Counted from the stretch's first letter, positions 52,630-61,783 are shown. The stretch: DNA of 64,000 nt from Psychrobacillus sp044762855 (GCF_044762855.1 NZ_JBIWFB010000004.1:62001-126000), one strand, 5' to 3'. Translations and numbers: made by a program. Notes: generated from the letters alone by a model not told the origin.

Positions 52630-53040
52630 GTGAAAATAAAACAAGTGATTATTTCAGAATTTCTTTTAAAAGAAATGATAGACCATGCACGTAATCATCT
52701 TCCGTATGAATCGTGTGGGTTACTTGCCGGTATTAATGGAAAAGTAAATTCATTTTGGGTATTAGAAAATGAACTAAAATCGGATAGGCGTTTTTTTGTT
52801 TCAAAGACAATGGTGGAAAAAACGCTTAAGCAAATTGCAGAGCGGAAAGAAAATGTGATAGCTATCTATCACTCCCACCCAACAACTGCAGCCATACCTT
52901 CTAGTTATGATATTATAAACCACCCAGATTCTGATATTAAAATGCTAATTGTCTCTTTTAAGTCAGAACCTCCCGAAGCAAAGTGCTACCACATTTTACA
53001 CCCTACGTATTCAAAATGTCCTTTTTTAATCGAAACATAA
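52630..53040 (+). CDS. JAMM/Mov34 (MPN) metallopeptidase
   Basis: 136 residues from a GTG one base after the preceding stop, so translation is coupled. The JAMM motif is complete: E27 (PYESCGLLAG), H81 and H83 (YHSHP), S91 and D94 (SSYD), giving HxH-x7-S-x2-D. Bacterial relatives (Mec, RadC-like, MoaD/ThiS-linked) cleave after Gly-Gly or remove cysteine from sulfur carriers. The gene 65 bases downstream encodes a 46-residue peptide ending RGGCCGR, a possible substrate. Zinc peptidase activity is very likely; the target is inferred. Confidence 0.88.
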   Translation: MKIKQVIISEFLLKEMIDHARNHLPYESCGLLAGINGKVNSFWVLENELKSDRRFFVSKTMVEKTLKQIAERKENVIAIYHSHPTTAAIPSSYDIINHPDSDIKMLIVSFKSEPPEAKCYHILHPTYSKCPFLIET

Positions 53041-53104
53041 TATTAGCCCTACCTTTATTTACTAGTTTTAATATACTACACCATAGCGATGGAGGTGAAT
53101 TACA

Positions 53105-53245
53105 TTGAAAAAGAATAAGGCAAGTATTCAATATATTAAAAAAGCCTCTACGAACACTACCCAAACGCCTACCGTAATAAACACTTTAGCAGATGGAAAA
53201 AAAGTAGTTAAAAACACTAAGCGTGGAGGGTGTTGTGGAAGATAG
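53105..53245 (+). CDS. 46-residue peptide ending in RGGCCGR
   Basis: A TTG start 7 bases after GGAGGTG begins a basic peptide (KKNKASIQYIKKAS, then Thr-rich NTTQTPT) with the C-terminal KNTKRGGCCGR. There is no signal peptide or membrane segment, and it is far too short for a ubiquitin-like fold. It follows the JAMM peptidase gene and precedes a terminator. The Gly-Gly followed by a short Cys-containing tail resembles the processing sites of JAMM peptidases, but this is only suggestive. It may instead be a small spore protein with paired cysteines. Confidence 0.6.
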   Translation: MKKNKASIQYIKKASTNTTQTPTVINTLADGKKVVKNTKRGGCCGR

Positions 53246-53271
53246 AATGTATATCTACTATATATAAGTTG

Positions 53272-53317
53272 AAAAAGGCATCATTCCCTTAAAAATTGGA
53301 GGGAATGATGCCTTTTT
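53272..53317. terminator. Bidirectional terminator
   Basis: An 18-bp stem (53272-53289 with 53300-53317) with A5 and T5 ends, between the peptide gene and the convergent binding-protein gene. Confidence 0.9.
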
Positions 53318-53325
53318 ATAATAAA

Positions 53326-54318
53326 TTATTTATTTTCAAAAATAGCTTCAATTTCATCTAACATTAAGTTAGCAGCTAAAACTCCACCAGCTGTATTCCA
53401 AACTGCATCACTAACTTCGTGAACGTTTCCGCTTTTCACTGCACTTAAATTTTTCCAAAGTGGATCATTTGTCCATTCTTTTGCTGTGTCAAGAGCAGCC
53501 TGGTCACCTTGTGGTGCATATGTGAAGTAGAATAGAATATCTCCATCCATTTTAGGTATTACTTCTTTCCCTACTTCTATTGCCAGATTTCCTAGTTTAG
53601 TATCTGCTTCGAATAACTCAGCTTGCGGTGCAGTACGATGGAATCCTAATTTATCGAAAATAACTCCTGAGAAAGAGTCCGTATAGTAAATACGTGATTT
53701 TCCTGCCATAAAACGAACAACGGATATTTCTTGATTGACTTTATCGCCAAGGCTTTGTTTTACTTTTTCTACGTGTGCATCAAATTGACTTAATACTTCA
53801 TTTCCTTGTTCTTCAAGGTTTAGAGCTTTTGCATATAATTTAAAGTTATCTTCCCAGTCGCCTCTTAAAGTCTCAGAAAAAACAGTTGGAGCAATAGCGC
53901 TTAATTGATCATAGATTGCTTCTTGACGTATTTTCGTACCAATGATTAAATCTGGTTTTAGAGCTGCAATTTTCTCTAAATTTACTTCTGATTCTGTTCC
54001 TACTACTTCTACTTCTTTCATTTTATCTGAAATATGCTCATACCATGGATCGCCTAGCCAAGATTGTACAGCGCCTACAGGTGTAACTCCTAATGCAAGA
54101 AGTGCTTCTGTTCCCTCATTAGAAAGGATTACTACTCTTTCAGGTGTTTTATCAATAGTAGTTGAACCCATTGCATGTTCAATAGTATAGCGAGTATCTT
54201 CTGTTTTATTTCCTGTGTCTTGTGTATCATCTGCTTTTTCTTCCGTGCTTCCACATGCAGCTAGAAATAAAATGCTCACGATAGAAATAAGGATGAATAA
54301 GAATTTAAAAGACTTCAT
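53326..54318 (-). CDS. Siderophore/iron ABC transporter substrate-binding lipoprotein
   Basis: 330 residues. Signal peptide with lipobox ILFLAACGS, so it is anchored outside the membrane by a modified cysteine. The fold is the helical-backbone binding protein (PF01497): ERVVILSNEGTEALLALGVTPVG and NLEKIAALKPDLIIGTKI. It captures ferric siderophores (citrate/hydroxamate or similar). It is divergent from the cognate permease and ATPase genes; a Fur-type box (54349-54363) lies 30 bases before its start, so iron starvation should induce it. Confidence 0.92.
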   Translation of the reverse strand: MKSFKFLFILISIVSILFLAACGSTEEKADDTQDTGNKTEDTRYTIEHAMGSTTIDKTPERVVILSNEGTEALLALGVTPVGAVQSWLGDPWYEHISDKMKEVEVVGTESEVNLEKIAALKPDLIIGTKIRQEAIYDQLSAIAPTVFSETLRGDWEDNFKLYAKALNLEEQGNEVLSQFDAHVEKVKQSLGDKVNQEISVVRFMAGKSRIYYTDSFSGVIFDKLGFHRTAPQAELFEADTKLGNLAIEVGKEVIPKMDGDILFYFTYAPQGDQAALDTAKEWTNDPLWKNLSAVKSGNVHEVSDAVWNTAGGVLAANLMLDEIEAIFENK

Positions 54319-54348
54319 CTAAATAGTTCCCCCTAAGTATGGTGCTAA

Positions 54349-54363
54349 TGATAATCGTTTTCA
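54349..54363. promoter_or_regulatory. Fur box, binding-protein side
   Basis: TGATAAT-C-GTTTTCA resembles the 7-1-7 Fur consensus (TGATAATnATTATCA) with two differences, in the upstream region of the minus-strand lipoprotein gene. Confidence 0.65.
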
Positions 54364-54411
54364 TAACAAATTTTATAATAAGACCATCCTATGAACATGT
54401 CAATATGTAAT

Positions 54412-54426
54412 TGAAAATGATTTTCA
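54412..54426. promoter_or_regulatory. Fur box, permease side
   Basis: TGAAAAT-G-ATTTTCA is a perfect 7-1-7 palindrome one base per half from the Fur consensus. It lies about 85 bases before the first permease gene and next to a TTGACA at 54433-54438. Confidence 0.75.
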
Positions 54427-54509
54427 GGCTCATTGACAGTGTATTTAACATCGAATAGACTAAAGTGTGTAAAATTCTTTACTAATAAGTTGTTGGAAGG
54501 GTTTTTGTT

Positions 54510-55514
54510 ATGTTGTTAAAAAATAATGGACAAAGGTTAATTGGACTTTTCATTGCCATTTTTTTATTACTACTATTAATGTGTGCAAGCATTGTTTACG
54601 GATATACGGATACAACATGGAGAATGGTCTTGGATGCTTTTCAAAATAATAACGGTTCAAACGAACATATAATAATTGAAACAGTTAGATTACCACGGTC
54701 ATTAATCGCCGCCGCCGTTGGGAGCAGTTTAGCTATTTCTGGAGTTCTTATGCAAACTTTGACGAAAAACCCGCTTGCATCACCTGGAATTTTTGGAGTA
54801 AATGCAGGGGCGGGGTTCGCAGTAGTCCTAGCAGTCACTCTATTCTCTGTAGGGAATCTTCAAGCTTTTACATGGATATCCTTTTTAGGGGCAACTGTCG
54901 CAGCGATCGCCGTATATACAATTGGTTCTACAGGTAGAGAAGGATTAACACCCATGAAATTAACATTAGCTGGCGCAGCAATTTCAGCTATGTTTGCTTC
55001 TTTTACTCAAGGTTTTCTAGTTATTAATGAGGCTGCCTTCGAGCAAGTTTTGTTTTGGTTAGCGGGGTCTGTAGAAGGACGGAAAATGGAGATTCTAACT
55101 AATGTCTTACCTTATTTATTGATAGGTTGGCTAGGATCGCTCATTATCTCTTCCAAGATGAACGTTTTATCAATGGGAGAAGATGTTGCAAAAGGATTAG
55201 GTTTGAATACAGGGTTATTAAAGATAATGGTCGCAATCATTGTCATATTATTAGCAGGAGGTTCAGTAGCAATTGCGGGTCCGATTGGTTTTATTGGCAT
55301 TGTTATTCCTCACGTAACAAGATCTATCGTTGGAATTGATCATCGTTGGCTCATCCCTTTTGCTGGTATTTTAGGAGGCATTCTTTTACTTGCTGCAGAT
55401 ATAATGGCGAGATATATTATCATGCCACAGGAAGTTCCCGTTGGTGTAATGACGGCGATTATGGGAACTCCATTCTTTATCTACATTGCAAGAAAGGGGT
55501 TTAATGCGCGATGA
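54510..55514 (+). CDS. FecCD-family siderophore permease 1
   Basis: 334 residues, nine or ten membrane helices. RLPRSLIAAAVGSSLAISGVLMQTLTKNPLASPGIFGVNAGA is the classical FecCD N-terminal signature and GPIGFIGIVIPHVTR the cytoplasmic coupling region for the ATPase. It forms a heterodimeric channel with the next gene, whose start overlaps its stop by four bases. The Fur box upstream points to iron control. Confidence 0.93.
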   Translation: MLLKNNGQRLIGLFIAIFLLLLLMCASIVYGYTDTTWRMVLDAFQNNNGSNEHIIIETVRLPRSLIAAAVGSSLAISGVLMQTLTKNPLASPGIFGVNAGAGFAVVLAVTLFSVGNLQAFTWISFLGATVAAIAVYTIGSTGREGLTPMKLTLAGAAISAMFASFTQGFLVINEAAFEQVLFWLAGSVEGRKMEILTNVLPYLLIGWLGSLIISSKMNVLSMGEDVAKGLGLNTGLLKIMVAIIVILLAGGSVAIAGPIGFIGIVIPHVTRSIVGIDHRWLIPFAGILGGILLLAADIMARYIIMPQEVPVGVMTAIMGTPFFIYIARKGFNAR

Positions 55515-56566
55515 ACCAATATAAAAATTTTAGACCGATGAAAGGAAAAGTATCTTTTCTTTTAGATTATAAAGCAACTATTGTATTAATAGTCTTGATG
55601 ATAGTAGCAGGAGCTGTTTTCGTTATAAGTACAGGAATGGGCGATATGAAAATAAGCCCTCTTGCTGTTCTAAAGGTGTTTTTTGGTGGAGGAACAGAAA
55701 TGGAGACACTTGTCGTTCAGTCGTTTCGTTTACCAAGGATTATCGTTGCACTAATAGTTGGAATGGCACTAGCGGTTGCAGGGGGGATACTTCAAGGGAT
55801 CATTCGTAACCCCTTAGCATCACCTGATGTTCTAGGGCTTACTGGTGGAGCTTCCGTTGCGGTAGTAAGTTTTTTAGCATTTTTTAGTGACCAGAACAAT
55901 GCTTTGACAGTAAGTATTAAATGGATGCCTTTAGCTGCATTCGCTGGAGCAGGTTTTATTGCAATGCTCGTTTATTTCCTAGCATGGAAAAATGGAGTAT
56001 CACCGATAAGAATTGTTTTAATAGGGATAGGTATTTCTGCTCTTATGCAAGCTCTAACAACTTTAATGATGATCATGGGTCCTATATATAGAGCGAGTCA
56101 GGCGAATATTTGGATTACCGGTACTGTATATGGATCAAGTTGGGCAAATGTAGCAATATTAGTGCCATGGACTATAATTTTTATTCTAATCGCCATTTTT
56201 ATGGTAAAGAATATAAACATTTTAGAACTTGGAGACGATATTGCAACTGGTGTAGGTGGTCACATTCAGCGTCACCGTTTTATATTGTTATTGATTAGTA
56301 CGGCACTTGTAGGAGGATCTGTAGCATTTGCAGGTGGTATTGGATTTGTCGGTTTAATGGCTCCTCATATGGCAAGAAGATTAGTTGGTTCTTCGTTTGG
56401 AGCATTATTACCCGTGTCAGCATTCATCGGTGCTATATTAGTTATGCTAGCGGATCTAATTGGAAGAACAATGTTTTCTCCATTAGAAATTCCAGCAGGT
56501 GTGTTTACAGCGGGAATAGGAGCACCATATTTTATTTATTTATTGTTTAAAACGCGTAACGCATAG
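55511..56566 (+). CDS. FecCD-family siderophore permease 2
   Basis: 351 residues. SFRLPRIIVALIVGMALAVAGGILQGIIRNPLASPDVLGLTGGAS and GGIGFVGLMAPHMARRLVG repeat the family signatures. The ATGA overlap with permease 1 indicates coupled translation and 1:1 assembly. The ATPase gene starts 38 bases later. Two different permeases with one ATPase are usual for Bacillus ferric-citrate and hydroxamate systems (YfmDE or FeuBC-like). Confidence 0.93.
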   Translation: MNQYKNFRPMKGKVSFLLDYKATIVLIVLMIVAGAVFVISTGMGDMKISPLAVLKVFFGGGTEMETLVVQSFRLPRIIVALIVGMALAVAGGILQGIIRNPLASPDVLGLTGGASVAVVSFLAFFSDQNNALTVSIKWMPLAAFAGAGFIAMLVYFLAWKNGVSPIRIVLIGIGISALMQALTTLMMIMGPIYRASQANIWITGTVYGSSWANVAILVPWTIIFILIAIFMVKNINILELGDDIATGVGGHIQRHRFILLLISTALVGGSVAFAGGIGFVGLMAPHMARRLVGSSFGALLPVSAFIGAILVMLADLIGRTMFSPLEIPAGVFTAGIGAPYFIYLLFKTRNA

Positions 56567-56604
56567 ATGATTCATATAGAGGTTTCGGAAAAGGAGTGAA
56601 TGAA

Positions 56605-57417
56605 ATGAAGACAGCCATTGAGACAAAAAACTTAACTCTTTCATATGGGGATAGCATTATTATTAATGAATTAGATCTTCAAATTCCAAAAGGTGAAATT
56701 ACCGTTTTTATTGGTGGAAATGGTTGCGGAAAATCCACACTTCTTCGTTCTATTGCTCGATTATTAAAACCAAAAAATGGAGCGGTTTTGTTAGAAGGAA
56801 ACGCAATTTCCAAAATGTCTACAAAGGATGTTGCGAAACAAATGTCTATACTTCCTCAATCGCCTATTGCGCCAGAGGGACTTACCGTTCTCCAGCTAGT
56901 AAAGCAGGGGAGATACCCTTATCAAACGTGGTTAAAGCAATGGACAGAGAAAGATGAGGAAGAAGTAACAAAGGCTTTAAAAGCTACTGGGATTGAAGAT
57001 TTAAAGGATCGTCCTGTAGATTCCCTATCAGGGGGTCAACGTCAAAGAGCTTGGATTGCTATGACTTTAGCACAAGATACAGACGTCATTCTTTTGGATG
57101 AGCCTACAACTTATTTGGATATGACGCATCAAATTGAAATTCTCGATTTACTTTATGAATTAAATGAAAAAGAGCAGAGAACAATTGTAATGGTGCTGCA
57201 TGATTTAAACTTGGCGTGCCGCTATGCGGATAATATTGTTGCGATAAAAGATCGGAAAATATACGCACAAGGGAAACCTGAACATATTATAAGTTGTCCT
57301 TTAGTGAAGAGTGTATTTGGAATGGATTGTCAGATAACTGTGGATCCATTATTTGGAACTCCACTATGTATTCCATTTGGAAAAGGACGATGTATTTTAA
57401 AGGAAGTAGTGTTGTAA
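56605..57417 (+). CDS. Iron-siderophore ABC transporter ATP-binding protein
   Basis: 270 residues from the ATG at 56605, spaced correctly from AAGGAG; a GTG nine bases earlier overlaps the site. Walker A is GGNGCGKST, the ABC signature SLSGGQRQRAWIAMTLAQ, Walker B VILLDEP, and the H-loop VLHDLN. C-terminal cysteines (SCPLVKSVFGMDCQ, CIPFGKGRCIL) are in keeping with FecE/FhuC-type proteins. It powers the two permeases encoded directly upstream. Confidence 0.95.
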   Translation: MKTAIETKNLTLSYGDSIIINELDLQIPKGEITVFIGGNGCGKSTLLRSIARLLKPKNGAVLLEGNAISKMSTKDVAKQMSILPQSPIAPEGLTVLQLVKQGRYPYQTWLKQWTEKDEEEVTKALKATGIEDLKDRPVDSLSGGQRQRAWIAMTLAQDTDVILLDEPTTYLDMTHQIEILDLLYELNEKEQRTIVMVLHDLNLACRYADNIVAIKDRKIYAQGKPEHIISCPLVKSVFGMDCQITVDPLFGTPLCIPFGKGRCILKEVVL

Positions 57418-58131
57418 TTGGACTCTAAGCTGGATAAGCTCCGTGAGCTACGTCTTACAACTGAAAAAATAGAATCGCCACTTTCTATTGAAATTAGTGA
57501 AATAATAGATGAACAATCAATAAGTAACTACTTAGACATCCTTAGTGCTCATATAGGTGCTTCTAATACTAAGGTTGCGGCATCATTATTTGTGAAACGT
57601 TATTCATTTATAACCGTTCTTTATTTGTATACAATGACAGCATGGAATGAAAAGTTAAATATTTCTTATGAAAATGTATCGTTAGAATCGGATGAAAGTG
57701 ACAAACTTTGGTTGCCAAATTTCCACTTTCATCATTTAGAGTTGGAAACTTTACAAGCTGATAGAGACGAGTGGCGTTCAAATTGTATAGAATTACTATT
57801 TAAAGAGCATATTTCCCCAATACTGAATCTACTGTCGCAAACAACAAAAGTTTCTAAACTAATTTTATGGGAAAATATAGCGGTTTACATATCTTGGTTG
57901 TATGAAACAGTATTAGTGGCTGAACCAATAGAGATAGTTAATCGTTCAAAGGAAGATTTTCAATTTATTATGAATCGAGCTCCTGGCCACTTATTCGGAG
58001 ATTATGATACAAACCCGTTAAACAGATTTTATCGCGAAGTGCAAGGAACAGTAGTTAGAAGAAGTACTTGTTGTTATTCACATTTAACAAATAGCAGCAA
58101 GTATTGTAAAACTTGTCCTCATCAGCGTTGA
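57418..58131 (+). CDS. FhuF-like siderophore-iron reductase with [2Fe-2S] motif
   Basis: 237 residues starting at a TTG that follows the ATPase stop with no gap. The C-terminal motif CCYSHLTNSSKYCKTC (C-C-x10-C-x2-C) is the hallmark of FhuF [2Fe-2S] ferric reductases, which release iron from hydroxamate siderophores in the cytoplasm by reducing it to Fe(II). Its position as the last gene of the uptake operon matches that step. The rest of the sequence is divergent, which is normal in this family. Confidence 0.85.
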   Translation: MDSKLDKLRELRLTTEKIESPLSIEISEIIDEQSISNYLDILSAHIGASNTKVAASLFVKRYSFITVLYLYTMTAWNEKLNISYENVSLESDESDKLWLPNFHFHHLELETLQADRDEWRSNCIELLFKEHISPILNLLSQTTKVSKLILWENIAVYISWLYETVLVAEPIEIVNRSKEDFQFIMNRAPGHLFGDYDTNPLNRFYREVQGTVVRRSTCCYSHLTNSSKYCKTCPHQR

Positions 58132-58159
58132 TGAGAAGACATATTAAATCATCCAAGAG

Positions 58160-58197
58160 AGAACCTCTTTTAGAATTCACTATCTAAAGGAGGTTCT
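58160..58197 (+). terminator. Terminator of the siderophore operon
   Basis: AGAACCTCTTTTA pairs with TAAAGGAGGTTCT (one wobble). The right arm contains AAAGGAGG, so it might also mask a ribosome site. Confidence 0.7.
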
Positions 58198-58233
58198 ATT
58201 TGTGTTATGGTTAAAGAAAAAGGAGTACAAATT

Positions 58234-58755
58234 ATGTACAAATATACATATGCACAACCAATTTCTATTGAAACAACACCATTTACACCCGTATACAATG
58301 AAGAAAATATCGCTACGTACAAATTTCAAAGGCATTACTCTAATGGAATCAAAAAATATATAGACAAGCTAATGGATTATCGCTATTTTTTACAATATGA
58401 TGTATATGACTTGGATGACCAACTCGTGTTTACATGCAAGAAGGTGACGAGAAAAGGCAGGGTCTATTATGAAGCTTACGACTATTTGCAGCAACAGAAG
58501 TATACAGTTGCTTATGATAAATGGAAAGAGCTAATTCCAGATTTAATCATTACCAATGGTGATATGCAAATAAGCATACAGAAAGAAATGGAAGGCTGGT
58601 CACGATACATCTGGAATGACAAAGAAATTGCGAGATGGAAAGCAGATGTAGAAGAGGAATTTATCATTCAGTTGGAAATAGCAGAAGATTCACCGATTCA
58701 ACATGCCGCATTTTTTATTGGGATTAGTCAGTGCGTGCTGTTTATCGGCGGGTGA
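58234..58755 (+). CDS. Tubby C-terminal-like domain protein
   Basis: 173 residues from the ATG at 58234 with AAAAAGGAG upstream. Alternating strands such as YFLQYDVYDLDDQLVFTCKKV, YYEAYDYLQQQKYTVAYDKW and EMEGWSRYIWNDKEIARWKAD fit the tubby/LURP-one-related (YxjI-like) fold common in Bacillus. The C-terminal FFIGISQCVLFIGG is hydrophobic. Function is unknown; it may bind lipids. It is 29 bases upstream of the ComP-like kinase, the position where comX would be in B. subtilis, but it has no ComX features. Confidence 0.75.
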   Translation: MYKYTYAQPISIETTPFTPVYNEENIATYKFQRHYSNGIKKYIDKLMDYRYFLQYDVYDLDDQLVFTCKKVTRKGRVYYEAYDYLQQQKYTVAYDKWKELIPDLIITNGDMQISIQKEMEGWSRYIWNDKEIARWKADVEEEFIIQLEIAEDSPIQHAAFFIGISQCVLFIGG

Positions 58756-58784
58756 CATTACATAAGGAGAAAGATGGTTAAGTC

Positions 58785-61097
58785 ATGAGACATTTAGACA
58801 AAAAAATACTATTTCCTATAGTGGCCGTCCTTATTTATATAATTTATGGATCTTATGTTACGTTGCAATCACCACTTGTTGGCATTGATGTTAAACATCA
58901 AAACGACACTTGGAAAGTCGATTATATATATGACAACGGGTGGGCATATAAACAAGACATTGAAATCGGAGATGTTTTGTTAAAAATAGACAGTGAGAGC
59001 CCGGATAAAAACAATCAGATTATAAAAGAGCAGATGATTAGAACGGCAGAGAGTCTTTCTTTTTTAAGTGAAAATGGCGAAGAGAAAAACTTCTTTCCTT
59101 CTTACGCATCGTTAACTGATCAGCTTTTCTCACATTTTCTCTTTCCCTTACTATATTTGATATTAACTATATATATAGCTATCTATATTTACCGAAAACA
59201 AAAGGAAGAATTTTCTGCGTTCGTTTTAATCCAATTTTTATTGTGTATCGCTGTAGCTTATGGAAGTGCAGGTGCTTCGAGTCGTGGAGATCTTATAGCT
59301 CGAATAGTAAATGGGGTAACGCTTGTCGGATGTCTTGTTCTTTATATCCAGTTTTTAAAAGTTTTTTTGGAGAATTTCCAAGTAACATTTATCAGTCAGT
59401 CAACCCTTAGAAAATTACTTTTCCTTCCGATATTTATTTTATTGACTAATGTCGTTATTTTATTAATTCCCTCATTGAAGTGGATCGAATTGATATTGGA
59501 ATTGGGTATATTTAGCTTATTGCTACTATTTATTTTAGCTCTATTTATTAGAAACTACTCTAAGTATAAGGGTCAACCTGGTATTCAAGCGGTTAAGTTA
59601 CTTGTTTTCATCTTTATATTAGCCTTTAGTCCATTTACGTTTTTATATGCAATCCCGGCAGTCTTTTTTTCAAGTTACATAGTGAATGCTGAATGGGCCG
59701 TTATGTTTTTAGTTTTCATTCCTATCGGCTTTATTTATTTACAACTGACAGAAAGGCTGTTTGATATAGACTATATATTAAACCGGTTTAAGTATTACAC
59801 TGTACTAGCTTTTCCATTCTCAATCATCATTTGTGGAATTATTGGCTTATCTTTGAAAGAAAGTATATCCTTCGAACAAATTCTCTTTCTGTTTATCGTA
59901 CTTTTTAGCGGAATCATTCTCTTTTTATACGTTAAAGAACGATTGGATTACACAAATAGAAAGTATATGTTTTCAACGAGAGGCAATTTACAAACAAATA
60001 TGTATACCTTTTACCAAAAAACGAAAGACGAGCACCAAGTACAAATGGTTGTGAATCGGATTTTGAAAGAGATGGAAAACACGCTGAACCTAAAAAGTGT
60101 AACTTTTGTAGAAATGTATCAAGAAGAATTGACAAAGACCTGGAAAGTTCAATGTTTATCGTCCGCTACTTTTATAAATCAAACGGAATTAGAGACAGTG
60201 GAATGGGAGAACAAATCGATAGGGGATATTTACACTTTTTCAAAAGGTTTTGCTGTAGTCGTTGGTAGTTATACTGGTATTAAAAAACTTATTTTATGTG
60301 ATGATAAAAAATCGGGAATGAAATTGGAAGTCCATGAGAAAATATGGATTGAAATGATGGCTTATTTTGCAAATGTAGTCGTGGAAAATATGAAACTAAT
60401 TGAAGGATTAGTAGAACAAATTGACGAACTGAAATTGAGAGAAACAGACGAGCATCCGAAATGGCTATCTAAATTATTATTTGCACTTTCGGAAAAAGAG
60501 CGGGCAAATTTATCCAATGATTTGCATGACTCCATATTGCAAGAACAATTGCAGCTGCTAAGAGAAGTGGATAGCGTGTATGAAATGTTGGATGATCCAG
60601 TGATAAAAGGTAAATTGAGCGAGATGAAAGAACAAATGTTGGATAATGTACATCTGATTAGAGAAACATGCATGGAGCTAAGACCGCCATTACTGAGTGA
60701 ACAAGGATTGAAGGAATCACTACGCAGGTTGATCCGCCAAACCAAACTTCGTTGTAACTTTCTTCTGTATGTATCAATAGGGGAGAATATTCACCAAAGC
60801 AAGGAGGAGGAGCTTATTTTCTATCGCATTTTTCAAGAGTTACTTAATAATGCAATGAAACATTCCCAAGCCAAAAAAGTAAGCATCGATTTTTATCAAA
60901 TTGATCATTCCATCATTTTGCAATATGAAGATGATGGAGTCGGAGTTGATCTAACAAATGGGGGCAGCTCATTTAGCTCCATGGGTCTAGTGGGGATAAA
61001 AGAACGAATTAGAAGTATCGATGGTCGGATAGAAATAATTACATCTATAGGCCAAGGGATGAAGATCAGAATTGAAGTAGAAAAGGAGATGATTTGA
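58785..61097 (+). CDS. ComP-like sensor histidine kinase
   Basis: 770 residues. The N-terminus has one membrane helix, a PDZ-like extracellular loop (DYIYDNGWAYKQDIEIGDVLLKID), then about nine helices up to residue 390, as in ComP. The kinase part follows: NDLHDSILQEQLQLLREVD contains the phospho-acceptor histidine of the HisKA_3 group, and LLNNAMKHSQAKKVSIDF with EDDGVGVDLTNG and GLVGIKERI forms the ATPase domain. It would phosphorylate the response regulator encoded one base downstream. No comQ or comX gene is upstream, so its signal is unknown. Confidence 0.88.
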   Translation: MRHLDKKILFPIVAVLIYIIYGSYVTLQSPLVGIDVKHQNDTWKVDYIYDNGWAYKQDIEIGDVLLKIDSESPDKNNQIIKEQMIRTAESLSFLSENGEEKNFFPSYASLTDQLFSHFLFPLLYLILTIYIAIYIYRKQKEEFSAFVLIQFLLCIAVAYGSAGASSRGDLIARIVNGVTLVGCLVLYIQFLKVFLENFQVTFISQSTLRKLLFLPIFILLTNVVILLIPSLKWIELILELGIFSLLLLFILALFIRNYSKYKGQPGIQAVKLLVFIFILAFSPFTFLYAIPAVFFSSYIVNAEWAVMFLVFIPIGFIYLQLTERLFDIDYILNRFKYYTVLAFPFSIIICGIIGLSLKESISFEQILFLFIVLFSGIILFLYVKERLDYTNRKYMFSTRGNLQTNMYTFYQKTKDEHQVQMVVNRILKEMENTLNLKSVTFVEMYQEELTKTWKVQCLSSATFINQTELETVEWENKSIGDIYTFSKGFAVVVGSYTGIKKLILCDDKKSGMKLEVHEKIWIEMMAYFANVVVENMKLIEGLVEQIDELKLRETDEHPKWLSKLLFALSEKERANLSNDLHDSILQEQLQLLREVDSVYEMLDDPVIKGKLSEMKEQMLDNVHLIRETCMELRPPLLSEQGLKESLRRLIRQTKLRCNFLLYVSIGENIHQSKEEELIFYRIFQELLNNAMKHSQAKKVSIDFYQIDHSIILQYEDDGVGVDLTNGGSSFSSMGLVGIKERIRSIDGRIEIITSIGQGMKIRIEVEKEMI

Positions 61098-61098
61098 A

Positions 61099-61743
61099 AT
61101 GATTGAGGTGCTAATTGTCGACGATCATCCGTCTGTAAGCGAAGGGACAAAGGTTATTATTAACCAACAAAAGGATATGAATGTTACTGTACTGACAAAC
61201 AGTCTAGAGGTTATGAAACACTTAGAGCGAGCAACCTACGATGTGTATTTAATCGATTTATATATGCCCGAATTAAATGGTTTGGAATTGATGAAGCTAA
61301 TTAGAGAGAAAGAACCGGATTCTATTATCTTAATTTATACTGGATTTGACATCGAAACTCATTACAATGTGTTGATAGAAGCTAAAGTTTCCGGCTTCTT
61401 AAGTAAAACCGCAACAGGAGATCAAATTATTACGGCGATTCGATGCGCGCTACGAGAAGAGGTCGTGCTTCCATTATGCCTATTCCGTCAACTTAAAAGA
61501 ATAGAGATGCCCACAACAGATGCACTTGATAATGAAACTCCTTTAGTGAATATTCGTTTAACAGAAAAAGAACAAACTATTTTAAGAGAAATAGAAAAAG
61601 GTTATACGAATAAAATCATAGCGAGAAATTTAATTATGAGTCAACGGACGGTAGAGCATCACTTAACGAAAATTTTCTCCAAACTGGGAGTTGAATCACG
61701 AATGGAAGCTGTACTGAAAGCACAGGAACATCAGCTATTATAG
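61099..61743 (+). CDS. ComA-like NarL/LuxR response regulator
   Basis: 214 residues. Receiver domain: VDDHPSVSEGTKV acidic pocket, phospho-acceptor D54 in VYLIDLYMPELNG, and conserved LSKTAT lysine. The C-terminal LuxR helix-turn-helix is LTEKEQTILREIEKGYTNKIIARNLIMSQRTVEHHLTKIFSKLGV. The size, motif order and direct coupling to the ComP-like kinase match ComA. It may control competence, surfactant or secreted-product genes; targets cannot be derived from this window. Confidence 0.92.
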   Translation: MIEVLIVDDHPSVSEGTKVIINQQKDMNVTVLTNSLEVMKHLERATYDVYLIDLYMPELNGLELMKLIREKEPDSIILIYTGFDIETHYNVLIEAKVSGFLSKTATGDQIITAIRCALREEVVLPLCLFRQLKRIEMPTTDALDNETPLVNIRLTEKEQTILREIEKGYTNKIIARNLIMSQRTVEHHLTKIFSKLGVESRMEAVLKAQEHQLL

Positions 61744-61783
61744 ATGAAGAAGACACCCATCTAAAAGGGGAGGGGGACGTGTG

